Origin: Gnetum montanum
Taxonomy: Eukaryota; Streptophyta; Gnetopsida; Gnetales; Gnetaceae
Direction of reading: 5' to 3'
Assembly (NCBI GenBank): GCA_015680685.1
Contig: MNCI01020374.1
Coordinates: 60,965 to 124,964, forward strand
Length of the DNA stretch: 64,000 nucleotides
Numbering within the stretch: the stretch's first letter is position 1; each line of letters starts with the position of its first letter. The notes beneath the pieces are model-generated. The model did not search any database, was not told the origin of the DNA, and worked only from the letters and a program-made list of their open reading frames with translations. This document shows, in pieces, positions 43,796-56,383 of the stretch. Made by a program: the position numbers and the translations under genes.

Positions 43796-45859
43796 TGAGG
43801 CATGGCTTGCAAAACTTTTTGGAGAAATGGGTTGTTGAACATAGTACTCGTATGGATCTGGTTGCCTGTAAGGATATTGCTATCTTGGCAATGGTGTTCC
43901 CCATGACTGTGGTTGGTGATATTTTTCATATGGTTGTGGCAAAGCTCCACTTGGATAGTAAGCTTGTTGTTGCTGGTGGAACTGCCTTGGATTACCTTGA
44001 GGATAAGGTAATCGTCTAGGTGCTTGCCTTTGTGCTAGTCGAGGATTCAACATGTACATCCCAAACTGTTGTAAGTGTGACACCACAGGGAAACATCCCT
44101 TAGGATGTTCATATTGACAAATGTCACAACCAACATCATTGTCAGAGTTTATCTTGACAACTTCTTCTACTACAATAGTTTTTCCCTTAACTCTTTGGTA
44201 AGCACGTTTAGATTCTTTCTGGCTCATGTGTTTACGATCACTATTTTTCTCTTTTGATTCTTCAACAATCTTCATAGAAGTTTGGAATTTTTCATCCAAG
44301 GAGTCCCATAATTTTTCAACCTCTACCAAAATATCATAAACAAATTTTTGGATGAACAAGGTTTTCTTGTTCACCACTTTGTCAAGTGGTGACTCCTCAT
44401 TACAAAATCAAACCTCTCTTTTTTTCATGGAAGGATCCCTATTATATTCTTTCACACTTTTTCATTTTTGCGACTTCCCTTCTTCTTTTTTAACTTGTTC
44501 TATTAACCTTTGTATTTGATGAGATCTTAATTTAGATAATCTCCCCTAGGCATAAACCCCAAGAGTTCTTTTGGTTTCTACTTTGAGCCCATCTATGATG
44601 TGGCTAAGTTGTTCCCTTTGAGAATAATCATGGCTAGGGTATTAATGTAAAAGAGAATAGTATATACTCATGGCAACATCCAAGGGTTCATGTGTTCCCT
44701 ATTTCTATCCTTCGATTTTCCTTCTCAAATTAAACACTTTGGAGTACATCTAGTACTTGTCATTGAATAACTCAAGCATTGTACTCCATTGGTGGATAGA
44801 TTCTAGCTCCAAGAACCGATGCTAGCTTTTAGCTTCTTTAATGAGTGTCCTAGGGAATAGCTTGAGTTTTTGATAATCATTTTTAGTGTTTTTCAAGGCA
44901 CAAGCATTTTGGAAAGCTTGTAGATGTATCTATGAATTAGAATTATATCCCCCCTCAAATCTTGGAATATTGTTCATGTCTAAGTGCTTGATCTGACTAT
45001 CCTTTACATGCCTAGTTGGGATCTCTCACTGCACCTGTAATGTTAAGCATGCTTCAAGTTGCTAACAAAGGCTCATCATCATTATAATTTCATTGTCACT
45101 GATGATGTCCTTGATTACCCATTTGATTATTGTGGGCATGGTGATTGGTATTATTACCTCAATGCTTACCTCCATCATGGTTGTTCCTTTTGTGGTGTCT
45201 TTTAGAATTATAAGAGAAAGAAGAAGTAGATGTAGATGAAGAGGAGGAAGAGGAGGAGGATTGCATCCACCATGAAATCTACCAACTTCCCCTTGGCTAT
45301 CACAATCACGTTCATTATTTTTTGTATCATCTTGATGCTTGTTCAATCCCTTGCCTTGATTGCCATCTTTCCTTGAACCTGAATTGTGGATTGTAGACAG
45401 AAAATTCAAGTTCACACCCTCATCACCAGTAATAAAGGGTAGAGAATATTCATGCTGAGAGCCCTTAGAGATAGTTTTATCATTGGCATCTTGGTTTAGT
45501 AGGAATAAGGGATTAGTGAATTGTTTCCCCTTAGCATCCTCATGATGCCTCTCTTGATGTCAATCTCACTTGAATTGTGTTTTAGTGGGATGGTAGTCCC
45601 AGTAGTCATAGTCTTGCATAACATATTCTTCTTAAAGATCATGAATGCCTAACTTCTTAATATTTTGAAGCAGCATCACAAGCACACATCAATTAAGGAA
45701 CATTATAATGTTGCCCTCCATATCATGCCATTGTAGTTGCTCATCCTAATGGAGGATGACAGTGAAGTCTAGCATATACTCATCTAGATGAGTATATATC
45801 ACTTTGCACTCTTGTGGGATTTTTTGTTTTGTATCATTTTATCTATGAGAAGAAGACAT
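43796..45859 (-). pseudogene. gag of D
   Basis: It starts at ATG 45859-45857 ('MSSSHR'). Key words are 'NSGSRKDGNQGKGLNKHQDD' near 45390, a Ser-rich stretch, and 'FPRTLIKEAKS' and 'GTHEPLDVAMSIYYSLL' in the capsid-like region. The zinc knuckle is 'CDICQYEHPKGC' (C-x2-C-x3-H-x3-C, near 44120). A Gln/Pro/Tyr-rich tail ('QQQQAYYPSGALPQPYEKYH') follows. It is homologous to the gag of E1, E2 and the 51.6-kb fragment, and interrupted by stops. The tail runs straight into the protease C-terminal half. Confidence 0.8.
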
Positions 45860-45989
45860 TTTGAAATCAATAAAATATTAGTGTGCTCTTATAGTTATGT
45901 TATTTGGGAATGATGTTGACCTTGGGGTTCATCCAATGATATTAATAATATCTACTAAACCTAGATAGTGCATGCTTCAACAAATAGAG

Positions 45990-46007
45990 TCCTTGGTAAT
46001 GGCACCA
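45990..46007 (-). promoter_or_regulatory. Primer-binding site, tRNA-Asp type (D)
   Basis: Reverse complement TGGTGCCATTACCAAGGA; all five differences from the tRNA-Asp complement are transitions. It lies one base inside the right LTR, which fixes the element's orientation. Confidence 0.8.
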
Positions 46008-46008
46008 A

Positions 46009-46955
46009 TGATGAGTGGTGAACATACCCCTATGCCCAACCATATGAATCACAAAGCGTTCATGCATGATCTAGTCAAATTCTATGGACTCTCTAGTTTT
46101 TGGTGCACTAGTCTTCTCGAAAGTGAATCTTGCCCTAAGGTCATTTGTTGTCTTCCTAATTACACTTGTGAAGTACAAATGTATGGTTAAGTGTAATTGA
46201 GGCATATGATTTTTGTCATTTTATGTTTTATGTTCTTTAGAGCTTGAAGAGAGAAATAAAGTAATTTAATGACTAATTCAATCTAACTAACTAACTAGTC
46301 TCTAGCTAATGCTAACATAAGCATTTGATCTTGCTTTTTGTACACATCCTAAACTTATGTATCCACTGCTGGGTTACCAAGCGCTATGCTATTGGGTGCA
46401 CCAAGCAATAACATTATTAGGATTACCAAGCAAATATGTGTTTACGCTTGAAGCGGTCATACTTATATACTTAATTTATTTAGCTTAATTAATTAAAGTC
46501 TAATTTAGCTTAATTGATTGAATATTTTTTAAAAATAATGAATGCATAAATACAACATTCAAGCTATCTAGAATGCTACAAGGTTTATCAAGAAGCTTGT
46601 CTTTATTTCCGTACACATTGGTGTGGTTTAGGTACAATAGTGTTTGAATAAAGATTTGTACATTCAATGACTCCTATTGTAGGCACTCGGGAAAAATATT
46701 CTAACTTTCAAATAGAAAAATTGCAAGAGCTCTGCTACTACTATGAATTTGATGCCCATAAACATGGCTAGAAGCTTGTGTTTATAGTTTTTGATTTAGG
46801 GCTACATTGAAGGGGTCCTATCAATGTAGCAAATGCTATGTTAACATGGTCCTGTTGATAGGGTAACACCACGTAACCAAGGCCCCATTGACTAGGGCCT
46901 ATTGATGAGGCTATGTTAACAAGGGTCCAACGATATGACACATTGATGCTCATCA
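46009..46955 (-). repeat. LTR shared by D and the next internal region
   Basis: TGATGAGTGGTGAAC...GCTCATCA, 947 bp. On its left is a primer site (so it is the 5' LTR of D). On its right is a polypurine-tract context, reverse complement CTTTCAATCATAGGGGTA (so it is also the 3' LTR of the internal region at 46956-51606). U3 words CAATGTAGC, CCTATTGATG and ATGTTAAC repeat at 46800-46930. Confidence 0.85.
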
Positions 46956-47169
46956 TACCCCTATGATTGAAAGAAAACTCATTCTCAAGTTATTTTACAA
47001 AATTGGGAAGGTATGGAATTATTGACTAACTCTTAAAGAAAGAAAAGAAACTGACTTGACAAAACTAAGTGCCTAAGTGTACAAATCAACACATTACAAA
47101 ATTGTAGTGTTCATGATACAAAATTGAACATCATGATGTGACTACAAAAATTTGGTGTAGTGGTGCCTT

Positions 47170-49612
47170 TTGGCTTGGTGTCCTTGTGGTGCTTAAACTT
47201 AACCTCGTACAACAAATATGAGCTAGACACCTATTTCTCTAATTCAAACCATGGTCATCCAATAGTCAACATGGCTAAATTTATGTAATGGAGATTGGCA
47301 AGCTCCATGTACTCTATCATCTCCTTGATCTACAACTCCTTCATGTGGATTTCTACCTTATTGTAGGTGTCTATCCCATCAACAATGGGTTGTCACAACT
47401 CTTTTCCTTGTTGGAGTTGCTCAAAGGTCTCATTTACCTTTTCCTTCATTAACTAGATGTGCTTCTGATTTACTTCTTTTTGTAGACCAACCTATTCTCT
47501 ATAGTGGTCCTTAACTCTCATAAATTTAAGAGCCTCTAGTTTCTAGGTGGTTACCTCAATTGTAGTCTTCTAGTAAAGGGTGTGCACCTCCTTCATGGAG
47601 AGATTTCTATTCTCTACTAATAATCTCCTTAGTTCTGTGTTTGCTCTGGCTAGTTGCTCCTTCTATTGATGGATAAATTCAGTTAACTATTACTTGTGTG
47701 CATCAACATTCCATAGGTGATGATTCTCTATGGTCAATTGGACATTATCATGGTGGGTTTGATGCAAGGACTTTTGAATCTTGTGTTGTGTAGTTTTTTC
47801 CAAGGATTTGTAGAACACCACCATTTCCATTACACCCTCAACACCTTTAAGCTTGGTGTGAAGCTATTCCATAGCCTCATCTCTTGTTAGTGCTGAGTTG
47901 AGAAATGCAAGATTGGTAATTGGGGCTCTTAGTTCAACAACTTTTGTAGCTAAGCATTAATTTCACTCCTTGGCTATTTCAAGTTGTCCCTCTAATATGA
48001 TATTTTTGCCCCTTGCCTCTAGTAGCTTTGATGGGGTTGTAGTGATGTTGTTTAAAAGGTTAAAGACATCTAGAAGTGGTTGCCTAGTTTCCACTAGTCG
48101 ATCCAATAGTTTCTCATGTTGTGTGGTGCTTATTCTACCACTTATGATCCCTATAGATTTCTACACATCTCTAAGTGTAGTGATGTCTGGTGTAGATGCC
48201 ATAGGTGCATTAAGCATTTTGGAAATCCTATTAGTGAGCACTTCTACTACTATTTCCTATCCTTGGTGTTGCATCACCAAAACTATGCTTCCTCACCCTT
48301 CTCCAAGTGCACTGATAAGGTCTTAGTGTTTTCAAATATTTTTGGGAGTGTTTGTTATTTTGTGAGAGATACTATGACCTCTATGGCACTTAGATATGAC
48401 CTCACAAGTAGCTATGCTCTTTGGGCCAAGAAAATGAACCCACCCTCATCCATCAAACTGATTATTTGGGCCACCTCATTAGGATAAATCATGGCTAGTC
48501 TATAGATGGATGGATCCCTACCACTCATGCCTACTTGTTGTTCTTGTTCACTTAAGAGCCAATCTATGTATTCTCACAACTGTTGGGTAGTTGCAGTGAT
48601 GTCTGGCATAGTTGTTTGAGTGGCGGGTGGAGGTGGTGGTCATTGCTCCTCTTTGTGGATAGTTGTGGTAAGAATTTTATCCTTCATTCATTTCTACCTA
48701 GTTGGTGGTTGGAATAGTTGCGATAGTATCATTGGTATAATGGACTATCCCTCCTCTTCAATAAGGTTTTCTGATGAGACATGGAATGGGAAGTGCCTCT
48801 CTTTCATGTTCATTTTCTTTAAACTGATTCTCCATCTCTAAATAGATTAGATGTGGAAGGTTGACTGGGAATATCCCACTAAGAGTTGCATATGCTTAGG
48901 CAAAGAAGATAGTGATTTTACTTGGCCTCACCATGGGATTGAGGTGGAAGGCCACAATCTTATAATGAATCATCTTTACTGGTGTGAGCACACCAAAGTT
49001 CTTATGGTTGACACCATAACACTATTGCACCCATTCTTTCTTTATGCTCAGATCCATCTACATTGGAATTTTAGTAAGATTTGACCCTGTTTTAGGCAAC
49101 CTAAGCACTGTAGCAATGGCCTACACCAAGCAGGACATTAAGATGTTCTTGATTTTCACCATTTGTCCAAGCTACCTATTATTATAGAATAGGAATGTCT
49201 CTTCCATGTACCACTTCCTAGTGGAAATGATGATTGGCCACATGGGAGAGGCCTTCAGCTAGTCTTGTACTTCTCTTGGTGCATGCTCTAAGAAGGGCCA
49301 AAATTTAACTCCTGGAGCATTGATTTTTGAACCTTCCTTAATTTAATTTGATTTAGGCAAGCCTTTGTTAAGGCCACCTCAAGATTTGCTAGTTTTGCTG
49401 GCACATCATCCCGATGGAAGTGTTTTGTTGCTGGCGCTACTAGTTCTAGAATTTATTTGATAGATTCCACTTCTACCTCTTCCCTAAGAGGACTTGTGGC
49501 ATGGGTTGCAAATGGCTTTTCTTGGGGCTATTCTTGGCCTCTTCCTCTTCTAGGCTATTTCTCCCTTGGTTGGTATGGTCTTGCTTCTTGCATGTACTTT
49601 CCTTTTGATGCC
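47170..49612 (-). pseudogene. ORF2 of the second internal region
   Basis: Matches ORF2 of D along most of its length (TCATCTCCTTGATCTACAAC near 47315 encodes the helical block; TCACCATGGGATTGAGGTGG near 48929 the plant-transposon-type domain). Relative to D it lacks about 450 bp near the C-terminus but keeps about 50 bp that D lost (near 47185-47235). The splice-acceptor AG has been deleted, although ATTAGTA (branch point, minus strand, near 49626) remains. Stops and frameshifts abound. Confidence 0.65.
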
Positions 49613-50363
49613 ACACATTCATGGATTAGTAGATGTAATGTGTAACTTTAAAGTTTTGAGTACATTTCCTGTTAGTTAGTTAGTTATACTTTGGCTAAGG
49701 TTTGACCATGATAGATTGATTATTTTATTGTTATTTCATTAATTATTTATTATAATCGTTACTGGAGTTGGTTGAAAAGATTTAACTCTTGTAATTTAGT
49801 ATTTAATAGTTGATTTTTTAGTTAAATCTTTGTGGGAGTTAGAAAAAATTGTGCAAACTTTTCTATAAATAATGGTACATTTGTGGCCCCTAAGAAGAAG
49901 AGCTTACCTTTGGTAGTTGTAGGGTTGAAGAACAAAGTGATTTGGATAAATAGTTTGTAAGTTATGGGCTCTAAAAAATTGAAAAAATCCTTTGGCATTT
50001 GTGAGAAAATGTAAAATTTTCTAAGTGAGGTTGCACCTATTTATAATATTTTTTTCTTATGTCAATGGGGCCTTGTACATAGGGCCCATCGGCAAGAATT
50101 TTTCAAATATCAATATCTCAAAATGTATAATGAATTTTTTAATGAAATTGGGGTCTATGGAATTCTAGAAAAGCCAAGAATATGATAAAATCATTGAAGA
50201 GGATCTTTAAAGGCTCAAAAATTAAAAAAATTGATGGAGAATGTATTTAATGAACAAAATTTGTAAAGGAACATATGGTGTGATGTAGAATATGGGTGTA
50301 CAAAAGATTCGGTTTGCAAAAATGCTGAAGGATAAGGTGCTTATTGAACCTGACCAAGAGATA

Positions 50364-50412
50364 TGCAAGTGGGTCCTTGCCATAGTAGGCACATGCCTTT
50401 TTTGCCCTTACA
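50364..50412 (-). ncRNA. Conserved stem-loop element (second internal region)
   Basis: The minus strand reads TGTAAGGGCA...AAGGACCCACTTGCA. The outer arms TGTAAG/CTTGCA keep pairing through one G-U. The inner hairpin AGGCATGTGCCT is identical to D. Confidence 0.55.
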
Positions 50413-50831
50413 AAACCTCAACCTAAGAAGTTTGTGGGCCCCATAGGTGACTAATGGTCAATGGAAGTTAAGAATAAAAAATCAGAAGATTCTACTTAAG
50501 AATTCAAATACATTAGACCTAGACATGGAATCAAGAACATGGACACCAGTAGTGAGGTGAATTATGGTTGGCATAGATGGATGATAGATAAGGTGGAATG
50601 GAATTCCAATGAAGGTAATAAGAAGCCCCTTATGGAGTTTATGTTTAAAATGACCAAAGAAGATCCATCCTTAGTCCAGACCAAAACCAACCTCTTTTAG
50701 TGACTTCGCATCACCACTCCAAGACCAATCCACCCTCTCAAGACACAAGAGTGCTCTCATAAAACAACCATCATTTGATAAATAGAAGAAAAGAGAAGTA
50801 GGAAGTGAGATAGGGCCTTAGTTAGAGGGGA

Positions 50832-50857
50832 CCTTCAGGCATGGGTGCATGTCTTTC
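50832..50857 (-). other. 26-bp conserved block (second internal region)
   Basis: Reverse complement identical to E1 and E2 over all 26 bases. Confidence 0.65.
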
Positions 50858-51606
50858 TAGCCCCATAACTAGTGCTTGTAGCCTGTTTATTTATAGAAGG
50901 GGTGTGCATTGAATTCCCATCATGTTTTTTTCTTTTGTTTGTTTTTTTTTTTGGATTTTTGGATGGGAACCATACCATAAAAATACTTTATTTGACTTCC
51001 TATTAGTGGTTGGAATGGAATAGTAAGAAGTCCATGAAAAACATTCAAGCACTCAAGTAAGTAGAAGAGTGCAAAGAGTACTAAGTCCCCTTGAAGTCAC
51101 ATCCTATTCAAACCTTTGGATCTTTCCCAATTCCAGAAACTACCAAGGTTACAAACTTATTAAAATTTTCTTTAATGAAAGGAACCTCAAACTTCTAGAA
51201 CAAGGAAAACCATAGTGTTTGTGGATGGGTAGATGATGTGGACTCATTGCTTGTTTCATGAAGAAGAAACCATAACTAAGTCATCGGTACAAAAATTCAA
51301 AAATAGAAACTAGACATTAGCAAATCAAAAACATAAAGTACAAACCACCATTAGTAACAGCTACAGTACCACTATGTGTGTTGAAAATAAAGCACTTTTA
51401 TTAGAAAAAATTTGAAAATCACACTCAAACAAAACAAAGTAAAATACATAAGAAAGTGTAAAATTTTTAATAAAAATTTAAACATACTAACGATGATGTA
51501 AAAAAAAATGGTGTAAAAATAAGAAGAATTTTGAAAATCAAAAAATTCTAGAATAAGTAGATTGCAAAATCAAAAACATGGAAAATAAAAAATAGAAAAA
51601 CTGAGG

Positions 51607-53660
51607 GGAGAACTAAACCTAGAACCAAGGGAACCTCAAGGTGAAGGTCTTTGAATCATCAAACAAGAGAATAGCCAAAGAATGAAAGAAGAATATCAAG
51701 CCAACATAACTCTTCTAGTTTTCCATCTTCATCATCCTCTTTATCATCTAGCTCTAATGAGAGGGAACATAATTGAAACTAAAGGAAAAATGATCATGGC
51801 CAAGGTGAAGATGATAGAAGATCCTATCATAGAGATAGGAGGAGGGAACCTAGATAACCACAAGAGAAATAGGGACATCATTAAGAGAGAAGGTGCAACA
51901 AGCCATATCATAGAAGACATGACTATGATAGGGGGTATGATGAACAATATGACCATGATGAACCATTTCTTCCTACCAAAAGCATGATTAATATCCATGA
52001 GGTAATTCACATCCCTACTAGACATCAAAGGGATACCCAAATTAAATAGCTTGACATAAATAATATTCCTAATTTGAAGAAGGTTACAATACTAATCTAC
52101 AACATTACCTATAAGTCTTACATGATACTTGTGCTTTGTAGATTATAGAAAATAGTTGGTAGAAGCTCAAATGATTTCCTAGGTACTCATAAAGGAAGCT
52201 GAAAGTTAGTATTAGTCCTTGGAATTGGAATGTATCTATAGATGGAGTACAATGTTGGAGCTATTTAATTACAAATATCAAACATACTCTAGGATATTTA
52301 ATTTGAGAAAAAAATTCAATAATGGAAATAAGGTAACCATAAATGCCTTGATGACACCTTGGGTAGGTACTATTTAGTACTACATTAATGCCTAGGCCAT
52401 GGGTTCTCTCAAAGGGAGCACCTTTGCCATATTATAGATGGACTTAGAAACAAAACTAGAGAGACTTGTGGGGTCTATGCCCAAGAAATATGATTAGAAA
52501 TTAGAGCCCAATGGATCTAGAGGCTTATTGATTAGGTAGAAAAAGAAGAAGGGGATTTCAAAAAATGAGAAAGCATAGAAGAGTACAATTGAAATCCCTC
52601 CATCCATAGTAAGAAGATATTTCTCAATAATCTAGAGAAGAAAGTACTAATAGAAGAGGTTTTATAAAAACTTACAAAAAGAAAAAGAAAAAGAAAACCT
52701 TGCTAATTCAAAAATCTATCATAGAAATATCAGCCAAGATGAATAAAATGTAAGACTCAATAAATGAGAAGTTCAAAACTACTCTTTAAATCTTAAAAGA
52801 GAATTTAGAATAGGGGAATAAGGATAAAGATAGATTAAGAAATAAGGATGTGGTGAAGGAATACCATTAGTAGAAAGGTAAGGCTACAGTAGTAGATGAA
52901 GTTGCAGATTTTAATACAGATAATGAAGGGTGTGACATCTACTAGTATTACCATCCTAAGGAATGTTTCCTAAATCTATCACACTTGCAAGAATCTGGGA
53001 TCTATACCTTAAATCCAAGGCTTTTTGGGAGGCAACCATCTAGGAGATTGTATTATCCACAAGGTAACTATTGGTAATAGTTCCACCAATAGGAGTATTA
53101 TCCAAGTGGAATGCCACTACAACCTTAGGACTATTATCATTAATGACAAAATCCATAGTCATGGGGGATGCTACCACCAAGACTATAGTACCCTTATCAT
53201 CAACCTGACTCATATGGCTACTATTTCTAGCAATCTATATCTTCAAGAAACTTCATAGGCCACACTTCTTTTCATCACTACTATTTCCTTAAATATCATA
53301 GTCTTGCCACTTCATGAACTGATTCTCCTTTCACATACACTTCTCATTATTCTTAGTAACACTTTGCACTCATACCTTTACTCCTTTGTTACTTGCACCG
53401 CCTATGCAAGTTGAAATACCAATGTAGCTGTAACAACATAATGCCATGAAAGAACTAAATTTGCAAGTGGTTTCAAGTATAAGTCTTGGAAAAAGCCATT
53501 TTTAAGGTCTAATAGTCCAACCAAGCCATCACAAGCATATGTAGCTATGGATTCTTCTCAAACTTCCAAGGGAATATCTATTGAATTGCTTTTAAACTAA
53601 AGTTTCCAAAATGTTCAAACTATAATATAATTCATGGAGTCATGGATTGGATAAAAGTAG
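51607..53660 (+). pseudogene. gag of an inverted Athila-type fragment
   Basis: The plus-strand reading has a Ser-rich start ('SSSFPSSSSSLSSSSNEREH', near 51715). Capsid-like words follow ('LGHGFSQREHLCHIIDGLRN' near 52390, then 'KTRETCGVYAQ'). The knuckle is 'GCDIY*YYHPKECF' near 52930, then 'SRRLYYPQGN' and 'YYPSGMPLQP'. These align with gag of D word for word, so the same family is present in the opposite orientation. No LTR or primer site precedes it; the 5' end is the junction at about 51606. Many stops. Confidence 0.75.
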
Positions 53661-56383
53661 GATAACTTCCTAGGAAGATAATGGATCTTGGAGGGCCTCT
53701 AATTTATTTGTAGATTACATGAAAAGATCCATGCAAAGCTCTATTAGACTCAGGTTTTAGTGTGAACTTAATTTCACAAGAAATGTGCAAGACATAAAAT
53801 CTACCTCCACTCAGAAAATGTAACATTAGATTAGAGCTTGTGGACCAGTTCATTACTATTCCATTGGGATTAGTTGAGGATATTATGATCATTGTTAGTG
53901 GATGATCATATCCTACAGACTTCTTAGTAATGCATGTGGATAACTACAAAGGGGAATTTTCAATCATTATGAGGAGGGCTTGGCTAAGTACATTTGATGC
54001 CAAGTTAGAAATTAAAGACCTTTCCTTGGAAATTTCCAAGAAAAATAATTTTGGAAAAATAGGAAAGAAGAGGATCCCATGCATTATGTATAGTGAGATA
54101 GGGTGCAATTGCATGTAGAAAATATGGGCAATCAAAAGCACATCTATTATAGCATGCAAGATGTACATCAAAACCATCAATGTTCAAAGGTTCCTATATG
54201 CAACAACCACAAAACAAGAAAGCATATAGTGGCTAACTATAGAAGATATCTCTAGTTTCACAATGTGCATGATCTCAATAGAGATCTTCACAAGTGCATA
54301 TGTAGATGAGATGGAGTAGATCCGAAGCCCACTCTTTGAAGTAGAGCATAGGAAAGAAGTTGATATGGATTAGGAAGAGTTGGAAATCCATAGAAATTTT
54401 AAATAGAAGTCCTTAGAACTAAAATATTTACTAGCATCTTTAGAATATGTATTCTTAGATGATGAAAAACTAGTAATCATACATTCCAACTCACTAAGGA
54501 GAAAAAGGGGAAGTTGTTGAAGGTAGTCAACAAATGGTTAATAACCTTTACTTAAGCATATGATGAGATAAAAAGAATAGATGAATGAATATGCTAGCAT
54601 TGGATCTACATAGACTCTAGTATCAAACCCAAGAGGCAGCCACAAAGAAGGTTAATTCCAAAGCTAAATGGATTATTAAAAAAGAAAGCTGAGAAATTTT
54701 TGAAGGTTGGGTTTATCTATCCAATGGTAGATAGTGAGTGGATAAGACTTCTTGTTATCATACCAAAGAAAGGAGGGAATTGGAAAGTCTATATAGATTT
54801 CATGTTATTGAACATGGCCATATTTGAGGATAATTTTTTGATACCATTTTTAGACCTAGTGTTGGACACCATTGCAAAACAAAAATACTATAGCTTTCTA
54901 GATGGGTATAATGGCTATGATCAAATACAAATTACCCTAGAAGACTAGGTCAAAACTACTTTCACAAGTGCTTAGATAAATTTTTCATATATGAAGATGC
55001 TTGTCAGCTTATGTAGTGCTCCTTCAACCTTTCAATGCCTAGTGCATATTATCTTACAACACCAAATTAGTAGTGGCATGGAGGTCTTCATGGATGACTT
55101 CTCTGCCTATGGTGTTGATTTTACACAAGCATTGGATCACCTTGAGCATGTACTAAAGTGACGTATGGAAATGAACCTATGGCTTAACTAGAAGAATCAT
55201 TTGAAAGTCTAGAAGAGCATTATTATGAGGCATTGAATTTTAGAAAAAGAAATTAAGGTATATCCCAAAAAGATAAGGTTCATCTAAGGAATTACCAAAC
55301 AACTTCAAATAGTAAAAGATATAAAGTCATTCCTTAGACATACTAGTTACTATAGGCATTTCATTGAAAAATTCTCTAAAATTGCCAAGTTGCTTGTTAA
55401 GGATGAATTATTTGAATGGACCAAGAAGTGCAAGCAAGAATTCTAATACTTGAAGCAAAAACTTATAGAAATAGCAATTATACATGCAGCTAATTGATCT
55501 AAAACTTTTCATATCATGATGGATGCATCCAATTATGCATTGAGAGAAGTATTTATATAAATGTATGATTAAAAGCATTCATACTACATCCATTTTTTAA
55601 GTAAAAGTATTGTGGGTGCACAACTTAATTATACCACTACAAAAAAGGAACTTATGGTGGTGGTGTATGCTCTTGAGAAATTTAGATATTATGTGCTTGG
55701 ATACCCTATTTTTGTACATACACTGATGATAGTGAAATTCATTTCCTAATAAACAAGCCAATAGTGAGCCCTCATATTTTATGATGGTTGGTAATTTTGC
55801 AAGAGTTTGACCTGACAATGGTGGATAGAAAGGAAATCATGAGTGTAGTTGCTAATTATCTATCTTAGTATAGATGGAATAACAAGATTGATAAAGAGAC
55901 CTTGTTTGTTCAATTCCCTGATTAGCTTCTTTTTGCTAAGGAAACCGAAGTTCAAGCACTAAGGGTTACAAACTAGTATGATGAATATCTATTCTATCTA
56001 CTCATACAAGCAACTTCTATAAGATGGAACCATAGGAAGAAGAAATAGTTCCTTCACCAAGTTAAATACTACTTAGAAATAGACGATAACCTCTATAAAA
56101 TTTGTGTGGATAGCCTAGTACAAAGGTGTGTACTTGATATAGATTAACTATGAGTCCTATAGGATGTTGATGAGGGTCCTTGTAGGACCCCATATTAAGG
56201 AAGGAAAGCAATTATAAAAATCTTGATGGTAGAATATTTTTGACCTATGATTTTGAAGGATGCCCATCTTTCATTATTATGAACAATGTCAATAAGATGA
56301 AGGAATGATAACTAGTACTGAAGGGTCCCAATAATGGATCCAATTGCTAGAGCCTTTTGATCTTTGGAGAATTGATTTCATAG
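53661..56383 (+). pseudogene. pol of the inverted fragment, ending inside integrase
   Basis: The protease keeps its active site as 'LLDSGFSVNLIS' (LDSG at 53744-53755), then 'ITIPLGLVEDIMIIVSG' and 'MRRAWLSTFDAKLE'. The reverse transcriptase (54640-55150) has 'KVGFIYPMVDSEWIRLLVII', 'YIDFMLLN', 'YYSFLDGYNGYDQIQITLED' and an intact FMDD at 55087-55098. RNase H (55500-55860) has 'FHIMMDASNYALR' and 'KKELMVVVYALEKFRYYVLG'. The integrase zinc-finger side (56050) and the first core word 'PFDLWRIDFI' end at 56383, where a Tat-type LTR begins. It preserves the catalytic sites lost in D but is still full of stops. Confidence 0.82.

Larger units (their letters stand above)
34095..46955 (-). mobile_element. 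D: Athila-lineage element with gag, pol and ORF2 (minus strand)
   Basis: Read right to left: 5' LTR 46955-46009, primer site 46007-45990, gag 45859-43796, pol 43795-40150, spacer 40150-38143, ORF2 38142-35321, purine tract, 3' LTR 35081-34095. This is the full gene order expected of an autonomous Athila-type element with an extra ORF in the env-like position. The copy itself is dead: stops throughout, a deletion at the gag-protease junction and a mutated catalytic motif. Its right LTR also acts as the left end of a further internal region (46956-51606), so this is part of a tandem, and no simple target duplication is found. Confidence 0.85.
46956..51606 (-). mobile_element. Partial second internal region of a D-type tandem
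   Basis: Collinear with 35082-40140 of D: polypurine tract, ORF2, spacer with stem-loop and 26-bp block, and the beginning of the pol C-terminal end. Similarity to D stops at about 51606, where inverted plus-strand gag sequence begins. Together with the shared LTR this is an LTR-internal-LTR-internal arrangement, as produced by unequal recombination between LTRs. Confidence 0.75.
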
